NCBI GenBank assembly: GCA_028015205.1
Contig: CM051521.1
Location: 70,912,314-70,976,313 of the forward strand
Direction of reading: 5' to 3'
Length of the DNA: 64,000 nt
Source of the DNA: Mytilisepta virgata
Lineage: Eukaryota; Mollusca; Bivalvia; Mytilida; Mytilidae
Within the stretch, counting starts at the first letter, position 1. The number at the start of each line of letters is the position of its first letter. Shown here one piece after another: positions 22,490-35,118 of this stretch. The position numbers and the translations under genes were made by a program. The notes below the pieces were generated by a model. The model searched no databases, had not been told where the DNA came from, and saw only the letters and a program-made list of their open reading frames with translations.

Positions 22490-23400
22490 CAGAAGTTGAA
22501 CCCTGAATAGCCCCCCTCCCCCCCCCCAAAAAAAAAAAATAATTTACCCCTTTTTTAGCTTTTGTGCAATACACTATGAAGTTGCGCATTGACCAACCCC
22601 TCCCCAAAAAAAACCCCAAAAAACAATAAAATTTATTGTAACCCCCCCTTTTTTTTTTGCTAAAAAAAATTTGAAATTATCTTTTTAAATTTATGCAATA
22701 TGAAATGAGAAAAAATTAACCCCATTCCCAATTTCCAATGGAATTTGTTAATAATAAAGTTTTGATAACAGGGCACACATATCAATTTCTTGCTATTGCG
22801 CAATACTGTGCAATTGAAGATTTCTTGCTATTGCGCAATACTGTGCAATTGAAAATTTCTTTAAATATTTGACACATAATAGGTTTCCGACACAGAATAA
22901 CTGAAATCAAAGAACTTAAAATTGGTCATATGATTTGAATTTATATTCAATTTTTTGCTTGTGGAGAATTGCCCCCCCCCCCCCCCCCCCAAAAAAAAAT
23001 AATTTACCACTTTTTTAGCTTTTGTGCAATACACTATGAAGTTGCACATTAATCCCCCATCCCAAAAAAAAACCCAAAAAACAATAACATTTATTGTAAC
23101 CCCCCCCCCCCATCCTTTTCTTCCTAAAAAAAATTTGAAATCTTTTTAATTTATGAAATATGAAATGTGAAAAAAAATACACTATGCTATTGCGTATTGA
23201 CCCCCCCCCCCCCCAAAAAAAAAATATTGTACCCCCCCAACCCTTTTTTGCAAAAAAAAAATGTTTGAAGAAATTTTTTTTTAATTTCTGAAATCTGAAA
23301 TGAGAAAAAATTGTCCCCCCCCACAATTTCTTATTTACCCCCTAAATTTTCACCCCCCCCCCCCACCTTTCCCTTTTTCCAAAAAAAAATTCTTTCCCTC
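22490..23400. repeat. Poly-C/poly-A rich tandem zone
   Basis: Units of roughly 90-200 bp repeat 'ttttgtgcaatacactatga', 'aagttgcgcattgacc', C-runs of 8-20, A-runs and 'tatgaaatgagaaaaaatta'. A smaller direct repeat 'tcttgctattgcgcaatact' occurs twice (22783-22855). The minus strand carries at least seven G-runs of 8 or more. The minus-strand frames rich in Gly and Phe over this zone are by-products. Confidence 0.75.
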
Positions 23401-23559
23401 AAGATAAGGTCATAATCCCTATTCAAATTTCTCATAGAGTTTGCAAACATAATTACCCATTTAAATACATCATTGAAGTCTTAAAATAGAAAATGACATA
23501 TGGCTAAAATTAATATTAATTAATAGTAACTTATAAAAATAAATTGACAGCTATAAATC

Positions 23560-24110
23560 ACCCCAAGACAATCTACATTTCTTTATACATAATTGAATCA
23601 TACACAATATTTTACTTTAAATGTGTTTGGATTACCTCCCTTACACCAAGATAATATCATAGATTTCTATTTACTTATACTAAAGTTATTGTGCAAAAAC
23701 CAAGAAAAATGCTTATTTGGGCCCCTTTTTAGCCCCTAATTCCTAAACTGTTGGGATCAAAACTCCAAAAAAATGGTCATAAACCTTGTGTTAAAATTTC
23801 ATAGATTTCTATTTACTTATACTAGAGTTATTGTGCAAAAACCAAGAAAAATGCTTATTGGGCCCTTTTTTGGCCCCTGATTCTTAAACTGTTGGGACCA
23901 AAACTCCCAAAATCAATCCCAACCTTCCTTTTGTGGTCATAAACCTTGTGTTTAAATTTCATAGATTTCTATTAACTTATACTAAAGTTATAGTGCGAAA
24001 ACCAAATGTCTTCGGACGACGACGCCAACGACGGACGACGACGACGACGACGACGACGCCAACGTCATACCAATATACGACCGCAAAAATTTTGCGGTCG
24101 TATAAAAAGG
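23560..24110 (+). mobile_element. Tandem-core element ending in a 29-nt palindrome
   Basis: Three core units share 'catagatttctatttactta', 'gttattgtgcaaaaaccaag' and 'aaactgttgggaccaaaact'. They are followed by a (GAC)n tract (24011-24062) and a palindrome at 24075-24103: stem of 14 (ATACGACCGCAAAA) around a single A. A degenerate relative of the same stem is at 59676-59703. Non-coding; the Arg-rich and Thr-rich frames are translations of the GAC tract. Confidence 0.75.
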
Positions 24111-24589
24111 GGGGGTGCAATTTTCCCGAAAATCAGGGGGTCCATCAACTTAAATCTTCAATTTGCACACATTTTTAAACATTCATGTGAAATAGTTTGA
24201 TCTAGAATATTTCGAATAAAGACCCACTCTCGATTTAAATCATTTACAAATTAATATGATATTGGCCAATCGGAAGAGAGTGTGATATTCATTTTGGGGC
24301 TCAAACATCTCTTCATAAAATGGCAGCGCCCGGTGAATTTTCTAATGGTGTATTGTAACCATTGAGAACGCATGCTGACGTGTACTGTGTATGATTATAT
24401 AATAAAATAGGTCGTCTCAAGCTGCCTTGATATTTTCATAATTAATTGTCAACAAGTTCTTGCACTGCTATATTTCCAAGTAATGGAGTCAAAGTTCCAC
24501 CCTTCACTACAACAAATTCTGCTGTTCATTAGGTTTACTAATTTTAGCTTACAATTGTTACCTTGTTGTTTTGTTATTCATAGTTAAAA
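24111..24589. other. Non-genic stretch
   Basis: No gene or repeat is recognised. An ATG near 24319 followed by GCAGCGCCCGGTGAATTT is a short open stretch only, and I could not connect it to anything. Confidence 0.4.
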
Positions 24590-25626
24590 TCGGGTTTGTT
24601 TTCCGCAACTCTTTGATTTCAAGTTTGCGGTTATAATGTTACATGTTACTCCACTATCTAGCTGAAATCTAGTCATTCTGCTGTTTTTGTTCTTTCCTAT
24701 GATGTTCATAGTGGCAAATATGTGTCTGCTGTGTCTGCTTTTAACAGAGCACATGCGTAAGTGTCACTGTGTGTATTTCAAAGTAATCATTGTTTTAGTC
24801 ATCGGATTCATCAGATAAAGCTCGTATTCTTTGTTGTCTTGTATTTGTCCTGTGTCCTGGTTTGCACATGCTTTCAAAATGATTGGGTTTCCCATATTTT
24901 CTACACTCCTCCCAAAAAGCGGGGCATTTTGTTTTGTTGTATTCGTGTTTTCTTCCACAATACTTGCATGTTGATGTAGAGTGTGAATGAGTATGATGAG
25001 ATTATCTTTGTTTCTGTTAGGGTTTTGTTGAGGTGTGTCTAGTTTTGTGTTTGACAGTATTTAACTTCCAAACTGGAAGCTGAAGGTGTTTCGAGTGTTC
25101 TTATTCTCTATATAGACAGTTCTGCAGCTCTGCAGATTTCTAGACACTTTGGGAGATAAAAATAGGCTTCTCTCAACAATCTTTCCTTTAAATACGAGTC
25201 ATTGATACCACAAATCAATCTATCTCGGATAAGCGAGTCATGCAGCGCTCCATAGTTGCATATGTTGATGCTAAAAGTTTCAATTCAGTGACAAATTTAT
25301 CAAAGGTCTCATCTTGGGACTGATTTCTCATGTTAAACCTGTATCGTTCAACTGTTTCGTATTTCTTGGGGTAGCAATAATTATCAAAGGCTTCCGTAAG
25401 CATTAAGAGTGTTCTATCTACAGGGGCGTTTGCAAATGACATGGTTTCGTAAACTTCTCGGCCTCTCGTTCCCACCAAATAAAGGAACAGTTTGACCTTT
25501 GTAGCTCATTTTCATTATCCATTGTCAAATCAATGTATAGGTTTAAATCTTCCTTCCATTTTCCCTAGCATCGGAAAGATTCCGTGGATCGAAGTTAAAT
25601 TTTTCTGGGGCTCTCAGTTTATCCAT
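24590..25626 (-). pseudogene. Ty3/gypsy gag-protease relic
   Basis: From an ATG at 25626 the minus strand reads MDKLRAPEKFNFDPRN, then stops. A second frame gives a gag core (REVYETMSF, YETVERYRFNMRNQ, DETFDKFVTELKLLAS; 25215-25450). A third continues DSLIRDRLICGI and EICRAAELS (25130-25250). Downstream are Cys-rich knuckles starting CKYCGRKHEYNKTKC (about 24890-24970) and FQLDSGVTCNI (about 24635-24670), the protease active-site block with D-S-G. At least three frame changes and several stops make it a pseudogene. It resembles K02A2.6-type gypsy gags. No RT or integrase follows. Confidence 0.8.
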
Positions 25627-26169
25627 TGTTTACGTTTATCCATTGCATGGGACGGGTCGTGTATCCGTTGTGCGTACTCCCGGTTTAATTTAGCTTTTGT
25701 CCAACTTCGGACCAATCTCTTTTCTGTCAAATGGCGAGTTCAGCTAGTCCTGACACCATGTTTCACGTCAAGCCGAGTTGATTATCCAGGCAGCTCGAGA
25801 CGACATATCTTATTATAAGACATGATAATTTCACATCTTAAAGTGGTCATTAGCCTAATTTTAGCCAACACTGGGTGGGTTGGGGCTGACATGAGAACCA
25901 CGGGGGTGGGGGAGAGAGAGTAATACATCTATTTTTGGTAGTCTCAGAAAAGAAATGCAAGTATATAATCGAAGAAAATGGATTTATCCGACAATTTAAT
26001 ATGCCACAGAACTCGTTGAAAATCCTACTTTCTTCTGGTCATAAACATGTTTGACGTTTTGACAAACAATTCGACATTTTATTTAAGTTTGCATGGTTTT
26101 TAATGTCTGAACGAACTTTTTGTTTAAATGTAGCATATTCTAAATTATTTCCTTACACGAAAAAGCCGA

Positions 26170-27150
26170 CGAGAGGCAACTTTTTCGCCATTAAACAGTG
26201 AAAATCTTTCAAAAGATGTAGTGTCTGTTGGGTAAGGGACTGTAGCTCCCAAATTAAGGATAGATTTGAGGTTTAGGTTAATATTTAGGCAACAAAAATC
26301 CCCCCCCCCCCATCTCTTACATATCTTCCATGTAGTCCTAAGGCAAAATGGCTAGTCCATAATTTATACCGGTAAGCCGATAAAAATAGATTTTGGTTAA
26401 CAGTACAGGTCACTGGACACAACCCTGAAAGAGGACCACCTGAGGACCACTGCTGACAAATCGCTCGGATTTATTAATATTCCCAAGTGGTGGGATAAAT
26501 TCCCATCTGTAGCTACCGAATAAAGGGAGAGATTCGAGGTTTAGGTTTATATTTATGAAACAAAAATTTACTTTACCCTCCCCCTCCCCCCCCCCCCCCC
26601 CAAGAAAAAATTCACAAATTGAAACCTTTCAGTTCTCAACATAATTCACTAATTCACTATGTGGTCTTCAGGCTTTATTGCTCCTCTTAAACAAGAGTGA
26701 ACACAAATCTGAAAGGTGATGACAAAATTTCTTTCATCTAGTCCTAAGGCAAAATGGCTAAGTCAATTATTTACCCCGGTCAACCCTAAAAAATTGATTT
26801 ATCATAAAGTCGACAACGCATGCACATCTGCAAACCCTAACCAGTACTCCTGCCAAATTTCATCCATTTCCAATGATGCATAATATAGAGTGCTGACAAA
26901 ATATCTTCTATGTAGTCCTAAGACAAAATGGCTAAGCCCATAATTTACCTCACTAAACCATCAAAAATTCATTTATAAAAAAAATAAAGAACACATACAC
27001 ATCTACATAACCTAACAAGTATTCCTACCAAGTTTCATCCAAATCCGAAGCACGATGCATGAGATAGAGCGATGACTAAAATTTTGTGACGGACGGACGG
27101 ACAGACAGACAGGACAAAAACAATATGCCTCCACGCCTCAGTGGGGGGGG
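26170..27150 (+). mobile_element. Tandem-core element with ACGG and hairpin
   Basis: Units repeat 'gtagtcctaaggcaaaatgg', 'ctaagcccataatttacc', 'catgcacatctgcaaaccct' and 'caaatttcatccatttcc', with C-runs at 26290 and 26580. The array ends in 'tgacggacggacggacagac' (27088-27112) and a short hairpin CCTCCAC/GTGGGGG (27128-27147). Confidence 0.65.
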
Positions 27151-27159
27151 GGGACATAA

Positions 27160-28030
27160 AAGCTGTGGTCAGGCGACATTTGACTGAAAAAATCTTATGC
27201 ATGTCACTCAAGTCTAAAATTGTGTCCAAGGTCAACTAACAGGTCTCAGACTGGTATGTTCTTACCAAAAAAGTATATATATACCAAAAATGGCGGGTCT
27301 TTGAGAAATGGACTTATTTGTGAAAATGTGACAAGAGTCAATTAAGCGTGAAATTGATGTCAATGTCAGGTGACAGGTGTCAGACTGACACATACTTGCC
27401 AAGAAGTATCTACAGACCATATATGGTGGAACCAGTGTTACATTTACAGAGAAATGGACTTAATTATGAAAATAAATGTGACACAAGCTCTCACAAGCAG
27501 ATTTTTAAATGCCTTTACCCAAAGGTTTCTATGTTGAACTAAGTTCGGCTGTGGTGACCATCTTTGTTGACAGTCAGAATAATCGTACACAGTTTTGAAA
27601 GATTACCATTACTGCCACGTCTGGTTTCAATTAGCCAAGTGGTTTCCGACAAGAAGACTTTTAAATGAATTTTCCCACAAGATCCTATGTTGAACTAAGT
27701 TTAGCTTTGTCGGCCATCTTGGTTGACCGTACAGGTCACTGGACACAACCCTGAAAGCGGACCATCTAAGGACCACTGCTGACAAGTTTTGCTCGGATTT
27801 ACTAAGTGGTTTCAGATAAGAAGATTTTTAAATGAATTTTCATATAGGGTCCTAGGTTTCTATCTTTACAAACACCAGCCATGTCGGTTGGAAGTCGGAG
27901 ACGACGGGTGTACTTTGCAAGGGGGCCAGCCAAAGATTATGCAACCAAATTCGGTCTCAATTGGCCCAGTGGTTTCAGAGGAGAAGAAGCTATATAGTTT
28001 TCTTTGTCACACGACCCTGTTGACTTCTGT
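27160..28030. repeat. Degenerate core repeats
   Basis: 27180-27500 carries two units ('gtcactcaagtctaaaattg', 'caggtctcagactggtatg', 'gagaaatggactta'), the same family as 49980-51730. 27540-28030 carries another ('cctatgttgaactaagttt', 'ggccatcttggttgac', 'agtggtttcag'), the family at 33000-33930 and 50550-51080. No coding sequence. Confidence 0.65.
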
Positions 28031-28371
28031 TTTTCAGGTGCATGACTTTTCTACAACACAAAAATAATAAACAAACCACACATTAAATCTCTTGATTAAT
28101 ACACTGATCAGAAATATGATATAAATTATCCAGTCAATAATTAATGTCTCATTATTGATTTTCTGTAATATTATTTGAACAAGCAAGTGCAAATGTTTGC
28201 ATTTAACATCTTTAATGGTTTGTGGGATTGTCGTCAAATAAGCACATTTCCAAATGAATCCAGAGAGAAAAAAAGTTTTCACTTCTATTAATGGGCCTGG
28301 CAAGATTGTGATCAAATAGAAATAGATAAGCTTTCATCGTTAATTGTCCAAATTCTGAAGAATTCATATAC

Positions 28372-28554
28372 CTGCTAGACTGGCCACATTAATGACACGA
28401 CCACCGCCTTCTCTAAGTAATGGTAAGCAAGCTTTGGTGACTCTAACGACGCCGAGAACATTAACGTCGAGCAGTTGTTGGAACTGTTCTACTGAGCACC
28501 ATTCAATCTCTTGGAATATAGCTATACCGGCGTTGTTAACAACGGCCCAGACAA
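28372..28554 (-). CDS. SDR gene exon 3 (NNAG and catalytic Ser exon)
   Basis: This exon encodes residues 132-191 plus split codons. It contains VVNNAG (Asn137-Gly140), the motif stabilising the central sheet in classical SDRs, the conserved DVNVLG helix and GRVINVASLAG with the catalytic Ser189. Acceptor ...tgttacag|TT and donor GCAG|gtatatg give phase 1 on both sides. 183 nt. Confidence 0.92.
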
Positions 28555-29448
28555 CTGTAACATATTATCACGATAGTAAGAAAAGGGTTCAGAGCATATA
28601 TAATTTAATATTAAATATAACGCGTCATTTGATTGGTCAAATTTTTTCTGTCTATCATATCATAGACTAAATTTTCCTTTTCACTATGACGTCATTAAAA
28701 GGAATCCCAACGTTTTAGACGTCAAAACAACCGTTGGAATTAAATTAAAAAAAGATTGACTGTAATTTTGTTTTTAGTCTATTCGAAATAACCTCACATG
28801 GTGCACACTTTCAAATAACCCCCTACGCGGATTATTTAGTTAGCACCACAAGATTGAGGTACAGCCACAGCATGTCAAATGAAATGTGATGAAACTGCGA
28901 AATTTCCGCATGAGACGTGACAAAGCCGCAACAAGTCCACATGTTGCAGATGTCGGCATTAAACATCATACAGCCGCAGCATGTACCTGTGAAGTGTGAA
29001 AGAGCAGACGGCACGTCCAAATAAAATGCGATACAGTCACAGCATATCTACATGAAGCGTGAAATTCATAAGTATGGATACAATAAACTATTAAAAATTA
29101 GTTTTCAGTTTAAACAGCAAAGTCGAATTTAGCAGTATAAAATTTTAATGTATGGTTTATTATGAAAATTCAATTTCATTGAGGCAAGGTCCCATATGAT
29201 TTAAGTCATGGGGAAAGACTGATTACATCTCAAGGTAGTCGTGTGGTCATAAGGATTAGGTAGCTACAAACCGGAGACAAGCAATAACTTTTATACTTTG
29301 GTTCTGTTTCTTTTCTCTGGTTTGTATTTAAACTATTTATTTTGATATGTATAATGTAATAAAGCAATGAGTTTTTATGGTATTTTATTTATGTGTGGGA
29401 GTTGTGTTGGTGAACATTTTATATAAAATCTACTTATAAACTGCGTAC
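28555..29448 (-). other. SDR intron 2 (894 bp)
   Basis: The shortest intron. 28845-29050 holds a degenerate repeat with 'cagccgcagcatgt' and 'gaagtgtgaaa' variants. No other structure is seen. Donor G|gtacgc is weaker than the other donors in this gene. Confidence 0.75.
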
Positions 29449-29661
29449 CATTTCCATTCATTTTTTCCTTAACAGCTTTGACCATGCCTCTCACTTTCCA
29501 GTCGTCAGTGACATCTAATGGTACTATCGTTAGATTTTTGGAACACGATTCCTGTAACTGGCGAGCGCCTTCCCTATCCGGTAAAAGACACCCAGCAAAT
29601 ACCTGGAAGCCTTTCTCATCAAGTCGTCGTGCAAGTTTATTTCCAAAACCACTGTCACAAC
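29449..29661 (-). CDS. SDR gene exon 2 (cofactor-binding exon)
   Basis: This exon encodes residues 61-130 plus split codons: CDSGFGNKLARRL completes the TGxxxGxG dinucleotide-binding loop begun by exon 1 (Thr59-Gly66). FQVFAGCL and IVPLDVTDD follow, the second strand and the adenine-contacting Asp motif. Acceptor tttgcttttag|GT and donor AATG|gtacgc keep phase 1 to phase 1 (213 nt). An open frame extends upstream to an ATG at 29761, but that part lacks SDR similarity and is intronic. Confidence 0.92.
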
Positions 29662-31525
29662 CTAAAAGCAAAGAAGTAGGGCCATTTTCCCCTGCATTTA
29701 TTTCAATTTTAGGGTAATTTTCAAAAAGTCGGCTAAAACCTTTCAAAATCTCTGGGGGCATAAATTTACTTAAAAAAATCTACATAGCTCAATATCCCTT
29801 TAGAAAACACCTTTAACACAAATTTGTCAAATTAACGTCTTTAAAGCAGTTTTTCAAAGTGAAGGAAACTCAGAACCAAAAAGAATTGTTGGTTGTGAGA
29901 TTATGTATCTCCTTTCGTATGAGAGTAGAATGGTTTTGGTTCTGAATTTCCTTCTTGGCAATATTCCTAACAGTGATGCAAATCGCCAATATACACGACC
30001 TTTGCCCATGAAAACTTGAACATATTAATGATTAAGCATAATATTATCCATTTTTTTTATAAACATAAAAAAATGTTTATAAACATAATCAAAGTACTGA
30101 AGTACTGAACATCAGAGGACCTCAAGTTATGTTGGATTATTGATAAATGACAGGTGTTTATATAGTACCTGTCAGACAGATGTTCACCTTACAATATAGT
30201 ACACATAATATAATTTGCTATCATATCTGAGATACTGTCTTATAGTAAGAAACTTATCTTTGTGAATTATCCATGAAATGTTGACGTGGTCAAATGAGAA
30301 CTGCTAGATTGGCATTATGACCGTATAGTTGCACACTTGCAAAAATCTTTAGCTTATTACTTATGACAGAGAATCAACATAGCAAATATTTTTTTGACTA
30401 GTCACTGAATTATGAGAAAGATGTCAAGACAATCATATTAAAACAGATAAATTGTAATATTTGGATGAAAGATACCACATGAACAGTAAACTCATATATC
30501 TGTTACGCTGAGCTTTTTGGTCTAATTTTAGCCAGTGATGATACTGTTGTATGTGTGTGTGCTGGCTACAAGTATGGGGAACAGGTACCGAGAATTATAC
30601 TCCTTGCTCAACGCAACACAACTCTCTCAACACAGTTAAGGAATTCAATCCTTCCCAGAATATGCACAAGTTGTTTTAAAGAAAAGTAAAAATCCAAAAT
30701 GAGGAGGACGAAATGTGTTTATTAAATACATGAAGTCAATAAACAATAAACATTAATAACATTATTTTTCTCTTTCCGCGAGTACAATAGATATCTCTCT
30801 TTTCTAATTAGTCATTTCTTATTCATTAAAAATAAAGACGAGATGCCAGTGATTATTTTTTTACTTCTAATACATATCTGCGAGGAGAAATATTATTCTT
30901 TGATTCACTTCAACTTTGCTCCACAACCTGTAACTGATGATTTATTTACAAACTAGAGGTGTGAATGACCCGTTATCAGTACACTTTAACCTCACAAAAT
31001 TATGACAATTAATGGAACTGTGCTTCCCTACTCTACAATATAACAAACCGCTAACTTAGGATCATTCTAATGATATCTCTTAACAAGAAAGATCACATCA
31101 AATGTCTAATAGCAGTTTTTCACAAATTAGTGCAACGAAATCCAGCATGTATAAAATATAAGAACTACTATGCTTCCCCACTCTACAAAATGCAACAAGT
31201 TGACAATCAGACCACTTTAATAGCATTTCTTAATAAGAAAAGCTACATCAAATGACCAATCATCTCTTTTTGCAAATTAGAGCATCGAAATACAGCATAT
31301 ATTCCTCTACCAAAATAAAGTTTTTCTCAAGACAACCTGAACAAGAACACCTATACCAAAATCAACAAAGACAATGCTATTATTTCCATGAAGTGAATCA
31401 AGAATATTTTAATTTTGAATTATAAAATTGCCTACATAACACCCAATCATTTTAATTAATAATTAATGGTTAATTATGCCAAAACATATAAATTTCAGAC
31501 AAAATTGACCAAAAATACAAATAAT

Positions 31526-32463
31526 GTATAATTATGGGGTCATAGCTTCAAGATATTTAATAGTAGGTGCCAAAATAGTATATTTTAGTCTTAATAGAAT
31601 TATCACAAGTATTTCTATTTGAAATTTGTAATCGCTTGACCAATTTAGGGCCATTCTAACCCTTCGTGAACCTCTCTTTTCCTATAATATGTAGTAAATT
31701 CATCCGCAACAACAATTTTTCGGTACGACATTGATATTAAAGATTGTTTGATTAATATACTAATATTTCTAACGACAAAACATTTTCATATTATTAATTT
31801 GGATTTAAAAAAAAATCTGAGTATTCATTGAAAACATGAATTTAAAAGAAGCGATAAGGAATTTTATTTTGCACTATATAATGTCCGCGGGTCTATAATT
31901 TTTATAGGTCGGTTATCATTCCAAAACTAATTTAAATATATGCATATATGCAAATAAGCGGGAAATTTAGGCGATAGCAATACACCCGAGGCCCTTATAA
32001 TTATGGGGTCATAGCTTCAAGATATTTAATAGTAGGTACCAAAATAGTATATTTTAGTCTTAATAGAATTATCACAAGTATTTCTATTTGAAATTTGTAA
32101 TCGCTTGACCAATTTAGGGCCATTCTAACCCTTCGTGAACCTCTCTTTTCCTATAATATGTAGTAAATTCATCCGCAACAACAATTTTTCGGTACGTCAT
32201 TGATATTAAAGATTGTTTGATTAATATACTAATATTTCTAACGACAAAACATTTTCATATTATTAATTTGGATTTAAAAAAAAATCTGAGTATTCATTGA
32301 AAACATGAATTTAAAAGAAGCGATAAGGAATTTTATTTTGCACTATATAATGTCCGCGGGTCTATAATTTTTTTAGGTCAGTTATCATTCCAAAACTAAT
32401 TTAAATATATGCATATATGCAAATAAGCGGGAAATTTAGGCGATAGCAATACACCCGAGGCCC
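31526..32463. repeat. 469-bp perfect-length tandem duplication
   Basis: 31526-31994 and 31995-32463 are direct copies at a constant offset of 469. They differ at only a handful of sites (for example gtgcc/gtacc, cgacattg/cgtcattg, ataggtcgg/ttaggtcag). Each ends in 'acacccgaggccc'. The low divergence indicates a young duplication. Confidence 0.9.
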
Positions 32464-32999
32464 TGACGGTCCTCTGATGTAAAAATGCATTGCATACAAT
32501 CGTTTACGATAAAAAGTAGGTAAATATTTAAGAATAAAAAAATCAATGGTTATGAGTGAAACAAACACACGAGAAAGTGGACCTACTTCTTTGTAATTTA
32601 TTATAATTTCATGTATGTGTTTGTATTTACTGTGTACGTATACATGAATATTGATTGTATTTTTATGTATATAAATAAGGGCCTCAATTATACTATCATG
32701 TCTAAATGGATCACCCTTTTTAAATAAAGAATGTATATAAACCTCACTGTGACATGCAAAACAGATCTATTGACTTGGAGATACTTTCTTCCAAACTTTT
32801 TTGAAAGGTATATTATTGTGTTGTTTGTTGAATCGTTATTTTCAAAGGAACAAAAGACAAGATATACGATACTGAACATGTAAGTATTCTTACTGAACTT
32901 TTAGTTTCAAATAATATATCCCAGACACCAGGTGTTCAACAATTCGCATCCTCGGTAGTTTGATTTAAGACTAGAAATTTTATAATAAATTTTTCTATT

Positions 33000-33930
33000 A
33001 GGTCAAGTCAGCCAATTTGGTTGGCTGTCGGCTCATCAGGTATACTTTTGCAAGAGGACCCCCTAAGGACAATTGCTGTCAAGTCTTGCCCCACTTTAAT
33101 CAGTGAATCTTCAAATGACTTTTCCCCATGTCTAACTATAAGATCAACTTTTGTGGCAATATGGGCTGGAAGTAAAGGATAATTACTACCAATTTTGAGC
33201 CGTTCAAAATGGATGAATGTTTCAGACGAAGGTTTCCAAGTGAATTTTCCAATGAAATTTTAGTTAACACAAGTTCTACTGACATCTCGGCTGAGGTGTA
33301 GATACAATTTGAAAAGAGGACTACCTGAGTACAATTACTTCTAATGGCTAATGGTTTCAGAGAGAGGATCTTCAAGTGAATTTTTCCAAAGGATTTAAGT
33401 TAAACTAACTTAATTTTCCAATTGCGGCCATCTTGCTCGGAGGTCAGGCTAATCGAATACTCCATGTACTCTAATGAAAAGGGTTAGCTTAGTACTATTG
33501 CTGCCAAGTCTGGTTCCAATTGTCTGAGTTATTTCACAAAATTTTTCCAAAGGGTCCTATGTTAAACTAAGGTCGCCATAGGTCGGTGATCTTGGTAAGC
33601 AGTCCGTGTTATCGGAAACAAATCTGAAAAGGATCATCTAGGGACCATTTCTCCAAGTTTTGTTCGAATTGGCCGAGTTGTTTCGCGCAATCGTATCTTT
33701 TTCACATAATTTTTCACAAATTATATGTTAAGCTAAGTTCACCTTTTTGTAGGTCATCTTGGATGGCGGTCATCTATTTAAAGGACCTGGTTCCAACCGA
33801 CTCAGTGGTTTGTATGAATATCTTTAAGTGAATTTTCCCATAGGGTCCTATGTTAAACTACGATGTGGCTGCATGCTGGAGGTCTGGTAATCAAATAAAG
33901 TTTTGAGAGGAAAATTTTTAGAAAACGCAG
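33000..33930. repeat. Degenerate core array, ~170-bp units
   Basis: Repeats of 'gggtcctatgttaaactaag', 'gccatcttg', 'gaccatttctccaagttttg' and 'gaattggccgagttgtttc' link this array with 27540-28030, 50550-51080 and 57300-57730. No ACGG tract or hairpin is seen at its ends. Confidence 0.65.
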
Positions 33931-35118
33931 TCAATGGTTTGAAATTGTTGTACTTCAATGTCGACAATAAACTTATTAGAAAAAAACCTCGCCAATAAGA
34001 AGGGACAATGGAACACAAAAATCTCAAATTGGCTACAATGTTAATTTTAGATAGTTATAAAAATTATCTGCAAATAGACCATCAAGTTATACAAATTTCG
34101 AACAAAGTACTCCATACAGGTAAATTCACCCAAATTGATTAATAAGATATGTTTATACTTGAATACAAAATTGAACGGGTTATATAATTTAAACACCTGA
34201 AACAGTTCAACATTTCCAGCAGACATTCTGAAAAAGTCTGAGATATATTTTAATTGAAATTACTTCAACTTGTAATTGAACATGCTTGTAATTGAAGATA
34301 CATTATTTCTGAATCTGAATGGTAGACATTATACACTCCATCATGAGAAGAAGTATTATTTTAATGTATAATGAACCTCAAATTTCATTTCCGGTGACTT
34401 ACTTTTACATTTACATTATTCTATGTCTCAGTTGTAGTACTATATATATACTTGATATCAAATTCTGTGTATAGACACTTAACTGGCCACACGATAACAT
34501 CTTCTATAATATGTATGGAATTTGTAAACAGAATGAGCTAGGGCATGTTGTAAATTATTTAACTATGCGATCAGCTGATGACTTTTCTTTTTCTATGTGA
34601 AAATACTATACCACCATCATTGTTCATATGATATATTTTATCTATTATGGGTCATAACCAATTGTATTGATTGTGTTTGTGCCAATAAAATATTGTCTAT
34701 TGTCTATTGTGATAATTATGTATTTTATAACAATGTTAAAAGATCTTATGTTGCCATGTCTTTATAGCGAGTAAAATATTCTTCTACTTCTTCTATTATC
34801 TTTAGAGCTGGATGGCTTATCTTCGTGTAAATTATGTTTGTACTGAAATGTGAATTTATCTTTGCATATTTCTGTTTTTTTTTTTTTTAATTATATATCA
34901 ATTCATTTTTTTCTCAATTTTGTTGATACAGTCTACCGTGAAGCAAATGAATGTAATATTGGAGTAAATGTAGGTCTAAAATTGTTCATGCACAAGTAAA
35001 CAAATTTTTAAGTAATCAGAAAACGGAGATTGTTATCTCGTGTATTCAGTGCAATATATAATAAATTTGTGAATTTTACTTCTCTGAAAAATACATAACT
35101 ACTGAATAATAAACTTAC

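Larger units (their letters stand above)
21166..28371 (-). other. SDR intron 3 (7.2 kb)
   Basis: Bounded by donor GCAG|gtatatg (minus strand) at 28371 and acceptor ccatgatag at 21166. Contents: mostly featureless DNA (21166-22490), a poly-C/poly-A tandem zone (22490-23400), a hairpin-ended tandem element (23560-24110), a gypsy relic (24590-25626) and degenerate core arrays with ACGG and hairpin (26170-28030). No host exon is seen inside it. Confidence 0.8.
29662..35118 (-). other. SDR intron 1 (5.5 kb)
   Basis: Bounded by donor ACAG|gtaagt (minus) at 35118 and the acceptor at 29662. It contains a possible TIR-bounded segment (30109-32480) with a 469-bp tandem duplication, degenerate core repeats (30230-30440, 33000-33930), and a stretch ending in 'aataaaatattgtctattg' (34688-34712) that looks like a retroposon 3' tail. 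No other exon is seen. Confidence 0.8.

Noticed and set aside
22407..23326. Gly/Phe-rich minus-strand frames
   Set aside because: They come from C- and A-runs and end at run-length changes.
24006..24200. Arg-rich (RRRRRRRR) and Thr-rich frames
   Set aside because: They translate the (GAC)n tract before the 24075 palindrome.
29662..29761. Extending SDR exon 2 upstream to the ATG at 29761
   Set aside because: The extra 33 codons have no SDR character, a good acceptor lies at 29662, and exon 1 supplies the missing first strand with the matching phase.
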